Shown here: positions 35,461-42,777 of the stretch, in pieces | Layout: each line of letters opens with the position of its first letter | How positions within the stretch are numbered: position 1 is the stretch's first letter | The notes under the pieces: model-generated | What the model saw: only the letters and a program-made list of their open reading frames with translations | Databases searched by the model: none | What the model was told of the DNA's origin: nothing | Source: a virus | DNA length: 44,639 bases | Virus record (IMG/VR): IMGVR_UViG_3300010354_000160 | Location: 1-44,639 of that record | Strand: one strand, 5' to 3' | Made by a program: the position numbers and the translations under genes

Positions 35461-35810
35461 TAAATAGTCACGCTCCTACTCAATGTCATAAACCCTTCAA
35501 GCAATTTAATCCTATTGCTATTTGAGTCTACTACCATAATGTCATAAGCTGACTTAGGATAAAACATTTTATTTGTTTGAGTAGGAGTGACTTTAATAGT
35601 TAATTTTCCATTTGGCTCGTCAATAGTAATTCCACCAGCTGGAGAAGTTAGCGTAAAAGCTAACTTATTTCCGCCTTTTGTGTCTCGCACCTGCATTTTA
35701 GCGGATGCGCCAGTAAGATCAATAGGCGTTACCCCATCCTCTTCGGTATATTGAACCTCAAAGGTGAAAGTAGCATTTTGATCTACTTCAAAATTCTTTT
35801 GTACTGCCAT
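35460..35810 (-). CDS. BppU N-terminal-like baseplate protein (116 aa)
   Basis: MAVQKNFEVDQNATFTFEVQ, PIDLTGASAKMQVRD and the LTIKVTPTQTNKMFYPKSAYDIMVVD pattern match the N-terminal domain of BppU-type baseplate upper proteins, which in lactococcal phages hold the receptor-binding proteins. I prefer ATG 35810 (AGGAG at 9-nt spacing) over the TTG at 35816 (spacing too short). It is the first gene of the fibre array in transcription order. The terminator for the upstream holin gene lies just before it. Confidence 0.7.
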   Translation of the reverse strand: MAVQKNFEVDQNATFTFEVQYTEEDGVTPIDLTGASAKMQVRDTKGGNKLAFTLTSPAGGITIDEPNGKLTIKVTPTQTNKMFYPKSAYDIMVVDSNSNRIKLLEGFMTLSRSVTI

Positions 35811-35836
35811 TTGCAAAATCTCCTAAAATAGGAAAA

Positions 35837-35862
35837 CTCCTATGCCAATTTTAGCATAGGAG
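35837..35862 (-). terminator. Terminator after the holin-like gene
   Basis: Perfect 9-bp stem CTCCTATGC / GCATAGGAG with an 8-nt loop, followed on the minus strand by TTTTCCTATTTT. Confidence 0.8.
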
Positions 35863-35882
35863 CTGTCCTAATCGACTACTAT

Positions 35883-36113
35883 TTAAGCTTGTGTTTTTGT
35901 AAATCCAAATGAGTTCTCGTTTGGATTTAATGCCTTTAAAATAACTGGTAAGCATGCTGCAATACCACCCTTAATTAAATCTCCTGGGTCTGTGTTTCCA
36001 GTCATGTACAGGGCAATAGCGGCGCCAAGAAAATGGCGACCATAGCTTGCTAACGCTGCTAGAATTTTTTCTTGCATTGTTACCTTTCCATCATTATTAA
36101 GATCTTGATTCAT
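35883..36113 (-). CDS. Holin-like membrane protein (76 aa)
   Basis: N-terminal DLNNDGKVTMQE looks like a single EF-hand-type loop; residues 29-43 (GAAIALYMTGNT) and 47-62 (LIKGGIAACLPVILKAL) are two hydrophobic segments. Size and topology fit small phage holins, and I recall related 'ALASYGRxFL...AGxxAxLPVxLRALNP' proteins in actinophages annotated as holins or membrane proteins. Strong AGGAGG. It is separated from the endolysin-like transglycosylase by the ribonucleotide reductase gene. A role in lysis timing is likely but unproven. Confidence 0.65.
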   Translation of the reverse strand: MNQDLNNDGKVTMQEKILAALASYGRHFLGAAIALYMTGNTDPGDLIKGGIAACLPVILKALNPNENSFGFTKTQA

Positions 36114-36128
36114 TAAGACCTCCTATTA

Positions 36129-36171
36129 CTGGGCACCTTGCCCAGGAATTTTGGGTTTCCCCAATATTATA
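36129..36171 (-). promoter_or_regulatory. Promoter and two-hairpin leader of the holin-like gene
   Basis: Minus strand TATAAT at 36166-36171 is followed by hairpin TTGGG/CCCAA (36151-36164) and hairpin CTGGGC/GCCCAG with a 5-nt loop (36129-36145), then AGGAGG. No T-run follows, so this looks like a structured 5' leader rather than a terminator. Confidence 0.5.
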
Positions 36172-36180
36172 ATTGTATCA

Positions 36181-38280
36181 TTATGCAGTAATATCTACAA
36201 GTTCGCAATTTCCATCTGAAGAGCATGCCATTGTTTGTGATCCAAGGGTGCCGTCTTCAGTTTCATAAAAAGATAAATCTTCCCATCTAATTTTATTTGG
36301 CATCCTAGACAATATCTCTAAATATTCTTGCTCAGAAACTTCTTGATACGGAGCCTGCTTATAAGAATGATCAGAATATGGAAGAAATGAGATTCCAGAA
36401 ACTTCATCAAAATGTTCCCACACCCATGCCCCAACGGCCATCCATTCATCTTCATGAACTGAAACTGTTATAGATGGCTTATGCTCACACCATGCTCTCT
36501 GATATAGCAACCATAGCTCTAAATGCTCTATAGCTGTTAAATCTTTTCTAAATGTTGCTTTTTCTGGAGCTTTAACAGGAAAAGAAAAAACATAAGTGTT
36601 ATTCGGATTCATAAAGTCATCTTCGCATGGTATTCCAATTTCTTTTAAGAAATTAGACAAAGGATCTTTTTTGTCTCCCCGCACTGTTCTAATATAATAC
36701 TCGGAATGCCACGGGTGCATGCCAGAAGATACTCCTGTAAGCTGTGAAACTGTTCCAGATGGCTTAACACAAGTTATTGCAGCTGAAGGGTTTATTCCTA
36801 TTTTTTTAGCTTCGGTAATGTTTACAAATCTAGCTCTAGATCTTAGTCTTTGTAATAAATGCTCTAATCTAGAGTAATTGTCTTTTTTCAAAACTTCAAG
36901 GTCTAGGCCGTCTTTAGATTCGGTAAAAGAATCTCCTTGCCCTCTAGCTTTTCCAGAAAATAATGCATTACCAAATTGACCAGTGAGGGAAACTCCCAAA
37001 AGTCTTTCCTCTTCTGTATTTTGTTTCCAAATATCTCTTAAATATTGAAATTCTGTTAAAGTAGATTGCCACGTTCCTAAAATAGAAGCTAAATCTACTT
37101 TCTTAGCAACCTCTTTCTCAGTATCATTTTCTCTTATGACAACCTCTGAAAGATTGCAAAACTGATATGGTCTTAAAATAATTTCAGAACATGGATTTGT
37201 TCCATAATGTATATCTGGGTCTCTACCATATAAAGCAGCTTGTTTTTGTGCAGCAGCAACATTATAAATTCCACGTTCTCCAGACTTAGAGTCATAAAGA
37301 TTTTTCCACTCTGCAATAAATTGTTCCATGGGCGGCTTTCTTGAGTATGCTACTGAATTGTTTGATAATGCACGTTGAGAATTATTTTCCCACCAATTAC
37401 CAGACTTAGCATGAGCCATTTCTATATCATTGATATTTGATAAAGAAATCATTGCTGATCTACGAACTCCACCAACAACCACAACTTCTCCAATTTTGCA
37501 CATAATATCGTGACACTCAATTGGCTTAAGTTGTCTTCCTGTAGCTCCCCTTACAGTTTTTATTGTAAAATCAAATAAATTTATAAGTGGTTGTGGTCCA
37601 GAAGACCTTCCTCCCATAGTCTTAAGTCTTGCTCCAGCTGGCCTAAGATTAGAAACATCAATTGAAGGAATTTTTCCTTGCCAAAGTGATTCTAATAGCT
37701 TCCTATAAGCGTCAGCCCATCCAGTTTTAGAATCTTCAACAACTATAACTTCATTTACTTTTTCAATTAACTCTGGAACTAGAGGAATCTGATTAATATA
37801 TTTATACTCTACAGAAAAACCTACTCCAGAACCACACATTAAAATATACATTGTTTCATCAAAGGATCTTAGGCTGTCAACTGGAAGATATGAACAGTTA
37901 TATCCAGCAGCGTTATCTCTTTCAAGCGCAGGGCCTGCGGTCATAACGGCTCTCATAGAAGGCATAACATTTCTAGAATAAACAGCATCTTTTAAATTAG
38001 AAAGAAGTATATCGTCTGGAACATAATTATATTTATTTTTTAAATGATTGAGCATAAAGTTAAAATATCTATCTACAGTTTCTTTCCAAGTTTCTCTTCT
38101 GTTTTCATCTGGAATCCATCTAGCATATCTAGATATAGCAATAAAATTTTCATATGGATTTTTTATATTGCTTGAAAACTTATTTTCTTCAATATAAACT
38201 AAATCTTCTTCTTTAAAGTATTCGGAACAAACCGAAAAATTCTTATCATAAGAATCTTTGTATTCACCCAATAATGACAT
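36181..38280 (-). CDS. nrdJ: B12-dependent (class II) ribonucleotide reductase, NrdJ type (699 aa)
   Basis: Reduces ribonucleotides to deoxyribonucleotides using adenosylcobalamin to make the active-site thiyl radical. Key residues seen: Cys129 (NCSYLP), Asn362, Cys364 (radical) and Glu366 in TNPCSEI, Cys375 (FCNL, exactly 11 residues after Cys364 as in the Lactobacillus leichmannii enzyme), and a C-terminal redox pair Cys686/Cys692. Length fits the monomeric triphosphate reductase type. It supplies dNTPs for phage replication in the host cytoplasm. Stand-alone gene on the minus strand; AAAGG ribosome site, long AT-rich leader shared with a divergent promoter region. Confidence 0.93.
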   Translation of the reverse strand: MSLLGEYKDSYDKNFSVCSEYFKEEDLVYIEENKFSSNIKNPYENFIAISRYARWIPDENRRETWKETVDRYFNFMLNHLKNKYNYVPDDILLSNLKDAVYSRNVMPSMRAVMTAGPALERDNAAGYNCSYLPVDSLRSFDETMYILMCGSGVGFSVEYKYINQIPLVPELIEKVNEVIVVEDSKTGWADAYRKLLESLWQGKIPSIDVSNLRPAGARLKTMGGRSSGPQPLINLFDFTIKTVRGATGRQLKPIECHDIMCKIGEVVVVGGVRRSAMISLSNINDIEMAHAKSGNWWENNSQRALSNNSVAYSRKPPMEQFIAEWKNLYDSKSGERGIYNVAAAQKQAALYGRDPDIHYGTNPCSEIILRPYQFCNLSEVVIRENDTEKEVAKKVDLASILGTWQSTLTEFQYLRDIWKQNTEEERLLGVSLTGQFGNALFSGKARGQGDSFTESKDGLDLEVLKKDNYSRLEHLLQRLRSRARFVNITEAKKIGINPSAAITCVKPSGTVSQLTGVSSGMHPWHSEYYIRTVRGDKKDPLSNFLKEIGIPCEDDFMNPNNTYVFSFPVKAPEKATFRKDLTAIEHLELWLLYQRAWCEHKPSITVSVHEDEWMAVGAWVWEHFDEVSGISFLPYSDHSYKQAPYQEVSEQEYLEILSRMPNKIRWEDLSFYETEDGTLGSQTMACSSDGNCELVDITA

Positions 38281-38498
38281 ATAGCACCTTTTCCGCCTAA
38301 CGGCTGTAAATTTAAAATTAGTAAGAAGATAATTCTACCAAAGAACTTTATAGAAGGGAAGAACTTTTAATATTTTTATAGTAAATAAATTATAACATTA
38401 TTAGTTAACTATAATAATATTTTTAGTCAACTAACTTGACATGTACTATAAAACAATGTTATTATTATAGTCCGTTATCTCTAATGGAGGAAATGCCA
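38281..38498. promoter_or_regulatory. Divergent regulatory region with two TAGTNNACTA palindromes
   Basis: Plus strand: TTGACA (38436-38441), 18-bp spacer, TATTAT (38460-38465) ahead of the transglycosylase gene. Minus strand: TGT TATAAT (about 38393-38401) upstream of the reductase. The perfect palindrome TAGTTAACTA (38402-38411) and the near-palindrome TAGTCAACTA (38424-38433) lie 22 bp apart between the two promoters, on the same helix face. Their placement suggests operator sites; the binding protein is unknown. No gene in this interval. Confidence 0.65.
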
Positions 38499-39089
38499 AT
38501 GGAGAATATGAAAGAAAAACTTAGTGATGTAATACATCATTATGTTGCAATAGCGGTTGGTTTGATGTTTTTATATGCTGGTACGCCAGTTATTATTGCA
38601 CCGCCAGCCAATGCTTTAAAATCTGAAGTGCCTGCTGAATATTTAGTAGCAGCACCAAAAGAAGAAAAGCTAAAAGCAAAACAACTGAAAATAGAAACGC
38701 TGGAAAAATTCAGCAATACTGTATATAAACCTTCTGAAATGTTAACAGATGTAGAATTGGTAAAACTTCTCAAAGCTGTTGGTTTTGAAGGGAGCGCCCT
38801 TAAAATGGCGTGGGCCATGGCTAAAGCGGAGTCCAATGGACGCCCTATGGCATACAATGGCAACAGGAGTACTGGAGACAGTTCCTACGGAATTTTTCAG
38901 ATCAATATGCTGGGTACTCTTGGCACAGATCGTAAAGAGAAATTCGAGTTGAGATCAAATGTACTATTATTTGATCCAGTCATAAACGCAGAGATAACGT
39001 ACTATATGACTCAAGGCGGGAAGAATTGGTCATCATGGCCAAATTCTGTAGCAAAAGCAAAGAAATTGATTACTCAATTTCCAAAGTAG
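38499..39089 (+). CDS. Exported lytic transglycosylase/lysozyme-like protein (196 aa)
   Basis: Sec-type signal or anchor at residues 14-39 (hydrophobic stretch YVAIAVGLMFLYAGTP, likely cut after Ala39 in PPANA). The C-terminal domain has SLT/lysozyme-like signatures: catalytic Glu111 in AKAESNG, SYGIFQINM, and a NAEITYYMTQGGKNWSSW end typical of family 1. It should cleave peptidoglycan glycan strands at the cell surface, serving entry or lysis. Start chosen at ATG 38499, which has GGAGG at 8-nt spacing; upstream in-frame starts (38436) would overlap the promoter. Confidence 0.82.
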   Translation: MENMKEKLSDVIHHYVAIAVGLMFLYAGTPVIIAPPANALKSEVPAEYLVAAPKEEKLKAKQLKIETLEKFSNTVYKPSEMLTDVELVKLLKAVGFEGSALKMAWAMAKAESNGRPMAYNGNRSTGDSSYGIFQINMLGTLGTDRKEKFELRSNVLLFDPVINAEITYYMTQGGKNWSSWPNSVAKAKKLITQFPK

Positions 39090-39102
39090 TTAGGAGTTAG
39101 AC

Positions 39103-39315
39103 ATTAAGGTACAAATAGTATCTAAATACTTAACTCTTTCAAGAGAGGGTCTTGTTCCACAAATGGATTGCCCATTGGATCAAGGCCTTCTTTTTGTTAA
39201 TATAGACGGGGAAGATAAAATATTTATATACTGTCTTTCCTGTAATTATAAAAAATATATTGGAGTTCACCTATATAAAAAAATGGAAGGTTTAATGAAT
39301 GCCATTAACAAATGA
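39103..39315 (+). CDS. Small Cys protein with probable ATT start (70 aa)
   Basis: Frame reads KVQIVSKYLTLSREGLVPQM, then DCPLDQG and IYCLSCNYKKYIG, a coherent small protein with C-x2-C. The only in-frame ATG (39163 region) would lose the first 20 residues, which look coding. GGAG lies 6 nt before an ATT at 39103, in the right place for initiation, and a TAG stop precedes it in frame. ATT starts are rare but real (infC). It begins 13 nt after the transglycosylase stop and overlaps the next gene by 17 nt, indicating an operon. Function unknown. Confidence 0.6.
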   Translation: MKVQIVSKYLTLSREGLVPQMDCPLDQGLLFVNIDGEDKIFIYCLSCNYKKYIGVHLYKKMEGLMNAINK

Positions 39316-39496
39316 GTTTGATGAAGAATTGAGAAATATTGTAGCTAAAAATATACCTTGTGTTCATATGCCAGGACTTTTATTAGCAGAAAAAGCATTA
39401 AATGTTTTTAAAGTATATCTACAAGAATCAAAGGATCGTGGATTAAATACTATTGACGAAATATTAGAGGATATGAAAATTAAAAATGGACAATGA
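39299..39496 (+). CDS. Small hypothetical protein (65 aa)
   Basis: ATG with GGAAGG 8 nt upstream; helical, no motif recognised. It overlaps both neighbours (17 nt and 11 nt), as in a compact phage early-type operon. Loosely like the 84-aa gene at 42469 in size and composition (LLAEKALNVFKVYLQE versus LLVQEALKAFIDYIEE), so the two may be distant homologues. Confidence 0.65.
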   Translation: MPLTNEFDEELRNIVAKNIPCVHMPGLLLAEKALNVFKVYLQESKDRGLNTIDEILEDMKIKNGQ

Positions 39497-39701
39497 AGAA
39501 AATAGCTCTTTAGAAGATAATTTGCCCATGGTAAATTACATAATGCTACACAGAATATACGATATTATGACACTTATTGCTAATGAATTAGCAAAAGATG
39601 AAGAGTCTAGACTTAATATATCTAAAATGATAGAATACCATAAAGAAGGGTTCTTGCTTGGACCCTCTCCAGCTTATAGATCGGAAGAAAATAATGGATA
39701 A
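39486..39701 (+). CDS. Small acidic hypothetical protein (71 aa)
   Basis: Overlaps the previous gene by 11 nt. Helical and acidic N-terminus (MDNEENSSLEDN), then MLHRIYDIMTLIANELAKDEESR. Function not recognised; its place in the plus-strand operon suggests expression together with the transglycosylase and small proteins. Confidence 0.62.
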   Translation: MDNEENSSLEDNLPMVNYIMLHRIYDIMTLIANELAKDEESRLNISKMIEYHKEGFLLGPSPAYRSEENNG

Positions 39702-39891
39702 GGATAAAGAGTCTGTTGTAAATTTAATGGTTAGAGTTTTTGAAAATTCCAATAGATTTATGGCTATAGGTAGTGGTATGAGTGAAGAAGAGGCGGATCA
39801 GAAAATTGAACAATCTCGTCCAACTATGATTTACTTCATGTCTGCTATTTACGATAAGTTAGAAGAGAATGATATTATAGTATCTAATTAG
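39694..39891 (+). CDS. Small hypothetical protein (65 aa)
   Basis: Start chosen at ATG 39694, with GGAAG at about 7-nt spacing and an 8-nt overlap with the previous stop; a longer upstream TTG start would run through the previous gene for no visible gain. The sequence MDKDKESVVNLMVRVFENSN...SEEEADQKIEQSRPTMIYFM is helical. Function unknown. Confidence 0.62.
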   Translation: MDKDKESVVNLMVRVFENSNRFMAIGSGMSEEEADQKIEQSRPTMIYFMSAIYDKLEENDIIVSN

Positions 39892-39894
39892 TGC

Positions 39895-39900
39895 TATAAT
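39895..39900 (+). promoter_or_regulatory. Extended -10 promoter, leaderless type
   Basis: TGC TATAAT ending 6 nt before the ATG at 39907. No good -35 box (spacing 17 gives ATATTA). Confidence 0.5.
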
Positions 39901-39906
39901 TTATAT

Positions 39907-40056
39907 ATGGCAAGACACTTTGCAAGAAAAATGATTGGTCCATATTTCCCATATGACCATAATAGACATGGTTGCCATGATATTAATTGTAAAAGTTGTA
40001 AAAATAAAAAAAACAGCTTTATACAAAAAATAAGAAAAAAAATTAATAAATATTAA
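39907..40056 (+). CDS. Small basic Cys/His protein (49 aa)
   Basis: MARHFARKMIGPYFPYDHNR, then GCHDINCKSCKNKK: Cys and His spaced as C-H-C-C, then a Lys/Asn-rich tail. Possible zinc-binding mini-protein. Start is 6 nt after TGCTATAAT with no ribosome site, so probably leaderless. It is the last gene before the plus-strand terminator. Confidence 0.55.
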   Translation: MARHFARKMIGPYFPYDHNRHGCHDINCKSCKNKKNSFIQKIRKKINKY

Positions 40057-40102
40057 TAGTGGTCGAGCTTTTGCTCCTACTATTAAGCACGTAAGTGCAG
40101 CA

Positions 40103-40137
40103 AATCCCGATTAGATCCGCCTCTAATTGGGATTTTT
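40103..40137 (+). terminator. Terminator ending the plus-strand small-gene operon
   Basis: 12-bp stem AATCCCGATTAG / CTAATTGGGATT (one G-U pair), 8-nt loop, followed by TTT (five T in all). The next promoter's -10 begins 3 nt after it. A smaller imperfect hairpin with GAGC/GCTC around a TTTT loop precedes it at about 40058-40081. Confidence 0.75.
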
Positions 40138-40145
40138 GCTATAAT
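40137..40145 (+). promoter_or_regulatory. Leaderless-type promoter TGCTATAAT for oxygenase gene
   Basis: TGC (40137-40139) and TATAAT (40140-40145), then 6 nt and ATG 40152. The -35 region lies inside the terminator stem, so the extended -10 must do most of the work. Confidence 0.6.
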
Positions 40146-40151
40146 CTATAC

Positions 40152-40709
40152 ATGTATGATAATAACGATATATATTTTGATAAATATAAGCATATAAAAC
40201 TGGATGAAGGAGTCCATGTGCTAAAAAATTTCTTAACTGAAGAAGAATGCGAATCTATAAGTACAATTCTAGAAAAAGTTAAAGATATAGATTGGCATGG
40301 TTCAAAAAAATCTCCAAATTATTTATTAGCTAAAAACAACGGAAAATATGAATTAACAAATAAACTTATAGAAATAAATCAAAAATACAATAATATTTTT
40401 GATAAAAAATATAGAATAGATGGGCCTTCGTCTATGTCTGTAATGAGATTTGGTTCGGTATGTGAATTACATGCAGACAACTGTGAAGAAATTAATTATG
40501 ATTGGATCTGGACGGCAGTAGCATACTTTAATGATTTTGATGGTGGAGAAATATCTTACCCAAAAAAGTCTATAGTTTACAAACCAGAAAAAGGAGATTT
40601 ATTATTTCATAGGCCTGACTACGAATACGAACATCAAATACTTGAAGTTTTAAGTGATAAACGATTTATAACTTCCGCTTATATCAGAAAACATTCTTAT
40701 AAGCCTTAG
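40152..40709 (+). CDS. 2OG-Fe(II) oxygenase (185 aa)
   Basis: Ligands His107-x-Asp109 (ELHADN), His161 (YEHQI) and Arg171 (DKRF). YFNDFDGGEISY and KPEKGDLLFHRP are typical. The start is ATG 40152, after the -10 box; the longer start at 40095 would begin inside the terminator. Plus strand, with its stop overlapping that of the minus-strand oxygenase by 4 nt (TTAG shared), the same arrangement as in the cluster near 18.4 kb. Substrate unknown. Confidence 0.87.
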   Translation: MYDNNDIYFDKYKHIKLDEGVHVLKNFLTEEECESISTILEKVKDIDWHGSKKSPNYLLAKNNGKYELTNKLIEINQKYNNIFDKKYRIDGPSSMSVMRFGSVCELHADNCEEINYDWIWTAVAYFNDFDGGEISYPKKSIVYKPEKGDLLFHRPDYEYEHQILEVLSDKRFITSAYIRKHSYKP

Positions 40710-41290
40710 CTTGTTATGTCAGAAAATGTTTTTCTTAAATAAAAATCTTTTTCGTAAACAAACCCAGTAACCATATATCTTTCACCAGAAGTTACTGCTT
40801 TTACTCCATGAGAATATTCCTCATATCCAGAATGAACTACTAGCATGCCTGGTTCTGGTTTTAAAATTATTCCTTTATTTATGTATACAACTTCTCCTCC
40901 GATATAATCATCATTGAAATACATTATATATCCTTTAGTAACATAGGCGCTTGTGCTTTCTCCAGAATTAGTTTCTTTATAATCAAATCTATCTGCATGA
41001 GGGTTTATTGCCCATTCACTATTTTTATCAGAAACATACTTTTGCAATACCCTTTGCCAGTTAACCATGTTCTTATCATCATTAATAAGTGATTCTACTA
41101 AATTTCTATACTTTTCGTTTAATAACACATTAGTTTCATCAGAATAGTTTTCATGCTCTTTCTGATAAAATACACCACGTTTTTCCCAGTTGTTTATGTC
41201 TCTGAAATCTTTAATAATTATTTCAATATCTTCTTTAGAAACAAAATTTTTCACCACAAATATACCGTCATCTAAATATTCTTTATTCAT
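40706..41290 (-). CDS. 2OG-Fe(II) oxygenase (194 aa)
   Basis: Ligands His98-x-Asp100 (NPHADR), His161 (YSHGV) and Arg171 (SGERY). YFNDDYIGGEVVY and KPEPGMLVVHSG follow the pattern of the main operon, so the two clusters share a common origin. ATG overlaps the previous stop by 8 nt (ATGAATAA). Function as for the family; substrate unknown. Confidence 0.87.
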   Translation of the reverse strand: MNKEYLDDGIFVVKNFVSKEDIEIIIKDFRDINNWEKRGVFYQKEHENYSDETNVLLNEKYRNLVESLINDDKNMVNWQRVLQKYVSDKNSEWAINPHADRFDYKETNSGESTSAYVTKGYIMYFNDDYIGGEVVYINKGIILKPEPGMLVVHSGYEEYSHGVKAVTSGERYMVTGFVYEKDFYLRKTFSDITS

Positions 41291-41780
41291 TTATTTTCCT
41301 TTTAAACCACCAATGTTCTGGTTCTGCATAATGAAGAAATATCATTGATACAGAGTCTGATTCAGTCATTTCTTCTCTCCAGTGAAATTGATCATTCCCA
41401 TAGTATGCCAACGCTTGATTTTCTTTAAGAATATATTCTTTGCCGTCTACCCATATCCCCCAAGGATTACTTTGATTCAGGCACAGATCTAGGGTATAAG
41501 TACAAGCATTGTCATCTTTGTGTTTTTCTAACTTAGAACCAGGACCTACATACCTAGAATATACTGAATATGTAGGGAGAAGTGTTTTACTACCAAACAC
41601 CTCTCTGGCTATGTCAGTTTTTGACATTAATATCATTTGAGACATTGGATCGTTAGCGGTATATCTTTTTCTATAGTCATCATAAGCTAGATCTTTATTC
41701 TTAATCATAGAATAATAACTTAAAGCGTTATCTAGCTCCTTTTCAGTTAAAAGTTTATTAATAATTTTAGGAAAATTCAT
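41283..41780 (-). CDS. 2OG-Fe(II) oxygenase-like, divergent (165 aa)
   Basis: More compact and divergent than the others. Ligands His87-x-Asp89 (EKHKDDN) and His133 (FHWRE); the strand between has CLNQSNPWGIWVDGKEY rather than the usual YLNDDYEGGE, with a cupin-like look. It probably still folds as a double-stranded beta-helix dioxygenase. It overlaps the following gene by 8 nt. The GC-rich 40-bp repeat element lies just upstream. Confidence 0.75.
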   Translation of the reverse strand: MNFPKIINKLLTEKELDNALSYYSMIKNKDLAYDDYRKRYTANDPMSQMILMSKTDIAREVFGSKTLLPTYSVYSRYVGPGSKLEKHKDDNACTYTLDLCLNQSNPWGIWVDGKEYILKENQALAYYGNDQFHWREEMTESDSVSMIFLHYAEPEHWWFKRKINE

Positions 41781-41800
41781 TTATGCTATCCCAATAGGTA

Positions 41801-41838
41801 AAAAAAGTGCGGCGGAAGTGTGGTCGAAAATTAGAAGA
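41801..41838. repeat. Copy 1 of a GC-rich intergenic repeat element
   Basis: Core GTGCGGCGGAAGTG flanked by AAAAAA and CGAAAATTAGAAGA. A second copy with an extra CGG lies at 44091-44130. Each copy sits right after a stop codon and before an oxygenase-family gene on the minus strand. Confidence 0.8.
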
Positions 41839-42399
41839 TCAAATTTCCAGAGCAAAATTTTTATCTCCTGTCGTCCAAAATGAAATAGAATATCTATCTT
41901 TATTTACTAATTTTACACCATGAGTATACATAATATCTCTTGAGTTAAATATGATTACATCTAAACCCTTTGGTTTATACTCAAAGTTTATTTTAGGAAA
42001 AACTATCTCTCCGCCACCATCTTTGCCAGTATCGTTTAGATATACAACTCCTCCAAATTGAATATGCTCATCTCCGTCTTCATAATCATCATGAAGTCCA
42101 TGAAAATGTCCAGGAAGTCTTTTAACTAACCATGCCTGTGTCATGTATATTTCAGTCAACTGAAATAATTCACTAGCTTTATCAACAATTTTTAAATAAT
42201 ATTTATTTAATATACTTTTTATTTCTTCAGGAAGCAATGACTTGTCATCTTCTTTAAAATGAATATCTTTTCCATATCTTAAAAACTTAGAAAGATTTTT
42301 ATGTCCATAATTAAAAAAGTTTGATTCTTCTATAAACTTAACCAGGGCGGCGGCATCGGATGGATCAATAAAATTTTCAATTATATGTGGCTTATTCAT
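41839..42399 (-). CDS. 2OG-Fe(II) oxygenase (186 aa)
   Basis: Ligands His103-x-Asp105 (GLHDDYED), His160 (YTHGV) and Arg169 (KDRYS). YLNDTGKDGGGEIVF and KPKGLDVIIFNS fit the family. I place the start at ATG 42399 (MNKPHIIENF); the 17 preceding in-frame codons instead overlap a small membrane-peptide frame, whose stop overlaps this ATG by 8 nt. Substrate unknown. Confidence 0.86.
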   Translation of the reverse strand: MNKPHIIENFIDPSDAAALVKFIEESNFFNYGHKNLSKFLRYGKDIHFKEDDKSLLPEEIKSILNKYYLKIVDKASELFQLTEIYMTQAWLVKRLPGHFHGLHDDYEDGDEHIQFGGVVYLNDTGKDGGGEIVFPKINFEYKPKGLDVIIFNSRDIMYTHGVKLVNKDRYSISFWTTGDKNFALEI

Positions 42400-42478
42400 G
42401 CATCTTATCACTATTCTTAATAACATGATATATGACATATCCATATACAAGAACTGCAGATATTACTACTACTTCCAT
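42392..42478 (-). CDS. Possible small membrane peptide (28 aa)
   Basis: MEVVVISAVLVYGYVIYHVI followed by a short charged end. One transmembrane helix predicted by eye. It overlaps the 84-aa gene upstream by 10 nt and the oxygenase start by 8 nt, matching the ATGAATAA overlaps used elsewhere. No strong ribosome site; coupled translation is assumed. Confidence 0.45.
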   Translation of the reverse strand: MEVVVISAVLVYGYVIYHVIKNSDKMHE

Positions 42479-42723
42479 ACCCTATATTTCTCTTCCAAAG
42501 TAAGCTCAAATAGAATATCCATCAACATTCTACAATCTTCATGTCTATAGTAAGTATAGCAAATGCCATCTTCAATATTAGGACATTCTAGCAATTTTTC
42601 TTCAATATAGTCAATAAAGGCTTTGAGGGCTTCTTGGACAAGAAGAATTTCATTAGGTAGTCCATATGTGGAGTTATTAGTGCCAAGGTCTATAAAGCCC
42701 ATTAGAAGCCTTTTTTCAAGCAT
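42469..42723 (-). CDS. Small hypothetical protein (84 aa)
   Basis: Helical, acidic protein (LVQEALKAFIDYIEEKLLEC) with no recognised motif. A purine-rich GGGGGGAGGG stretch lies 11 nt upstream of the ATG. It lies after the HNH gene, with the palindromic TAGTCAACTA site between, and overlaps the next small frame. See also the 65-aa gene at 39299 for weak similarity. Confidence 0.65.
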   Translation of the reverse strand: MLEKRLLMGFIDLGTNNSTYGLPNEILLVQEALKAFIDYIEEKLLECPNIEDGICYTYYRHEDCRMLMDILFELTLEEKYRVWK

Positions 42724-42767
42724 AGGATTTTTAGCCCTCCCCCCGCCTTTTTAAAAATATTTAATTC

Positions 42768-42777
42768 TAGTCAACTA
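42768..42777. promoter_or_regulatory. TAGTCAACTA palindromic site overlapping HNH stop
   Basis: Part of a 12-mer CTAGTCAACTAG (nearly palindromic) at the end of the HNH gene and upstream of the 84-aa gene. Same motif as at 38402, 38424 and 44574. The minus strand contains TTGACT, a possible -35. Confidence 0.45.

Noticed and set aside
36129-36164. Intrinsic terminator after the ribonucleotide reductase gene
   Set aside because: No T-run follows either stem and both stems lie between a -10 box and the next ribosome site; listed instead as a leader.
38281-38435. Cobalamin riboswitch upstream of the B12-dependent reductase
   Set aside because: The leader is AT-rich, lacks the B12-box consensus GCCACTG and has no long conserved stem.
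38436-38498. Extended N-terminus of the transglycosylase
   Set aside because: These codons contain the TTGACA/TATTAT promoter; ATG 38499 has GGAGG at correct spacing and begins just before the signal sequence.
40040-40140. Possible tRNA or structured ncRNA between the small-gene operon and the oxygenase
   Set aside because: The stems are explained as a terminator and a small hairpin; no cloverleaf, anticodon arm or T-loop consensus could be built.
40095-40151. Longer N-terminus of the plus-strand oxygenase
   Set aside because: It would be encoded by the terminator stem and the -10 box.
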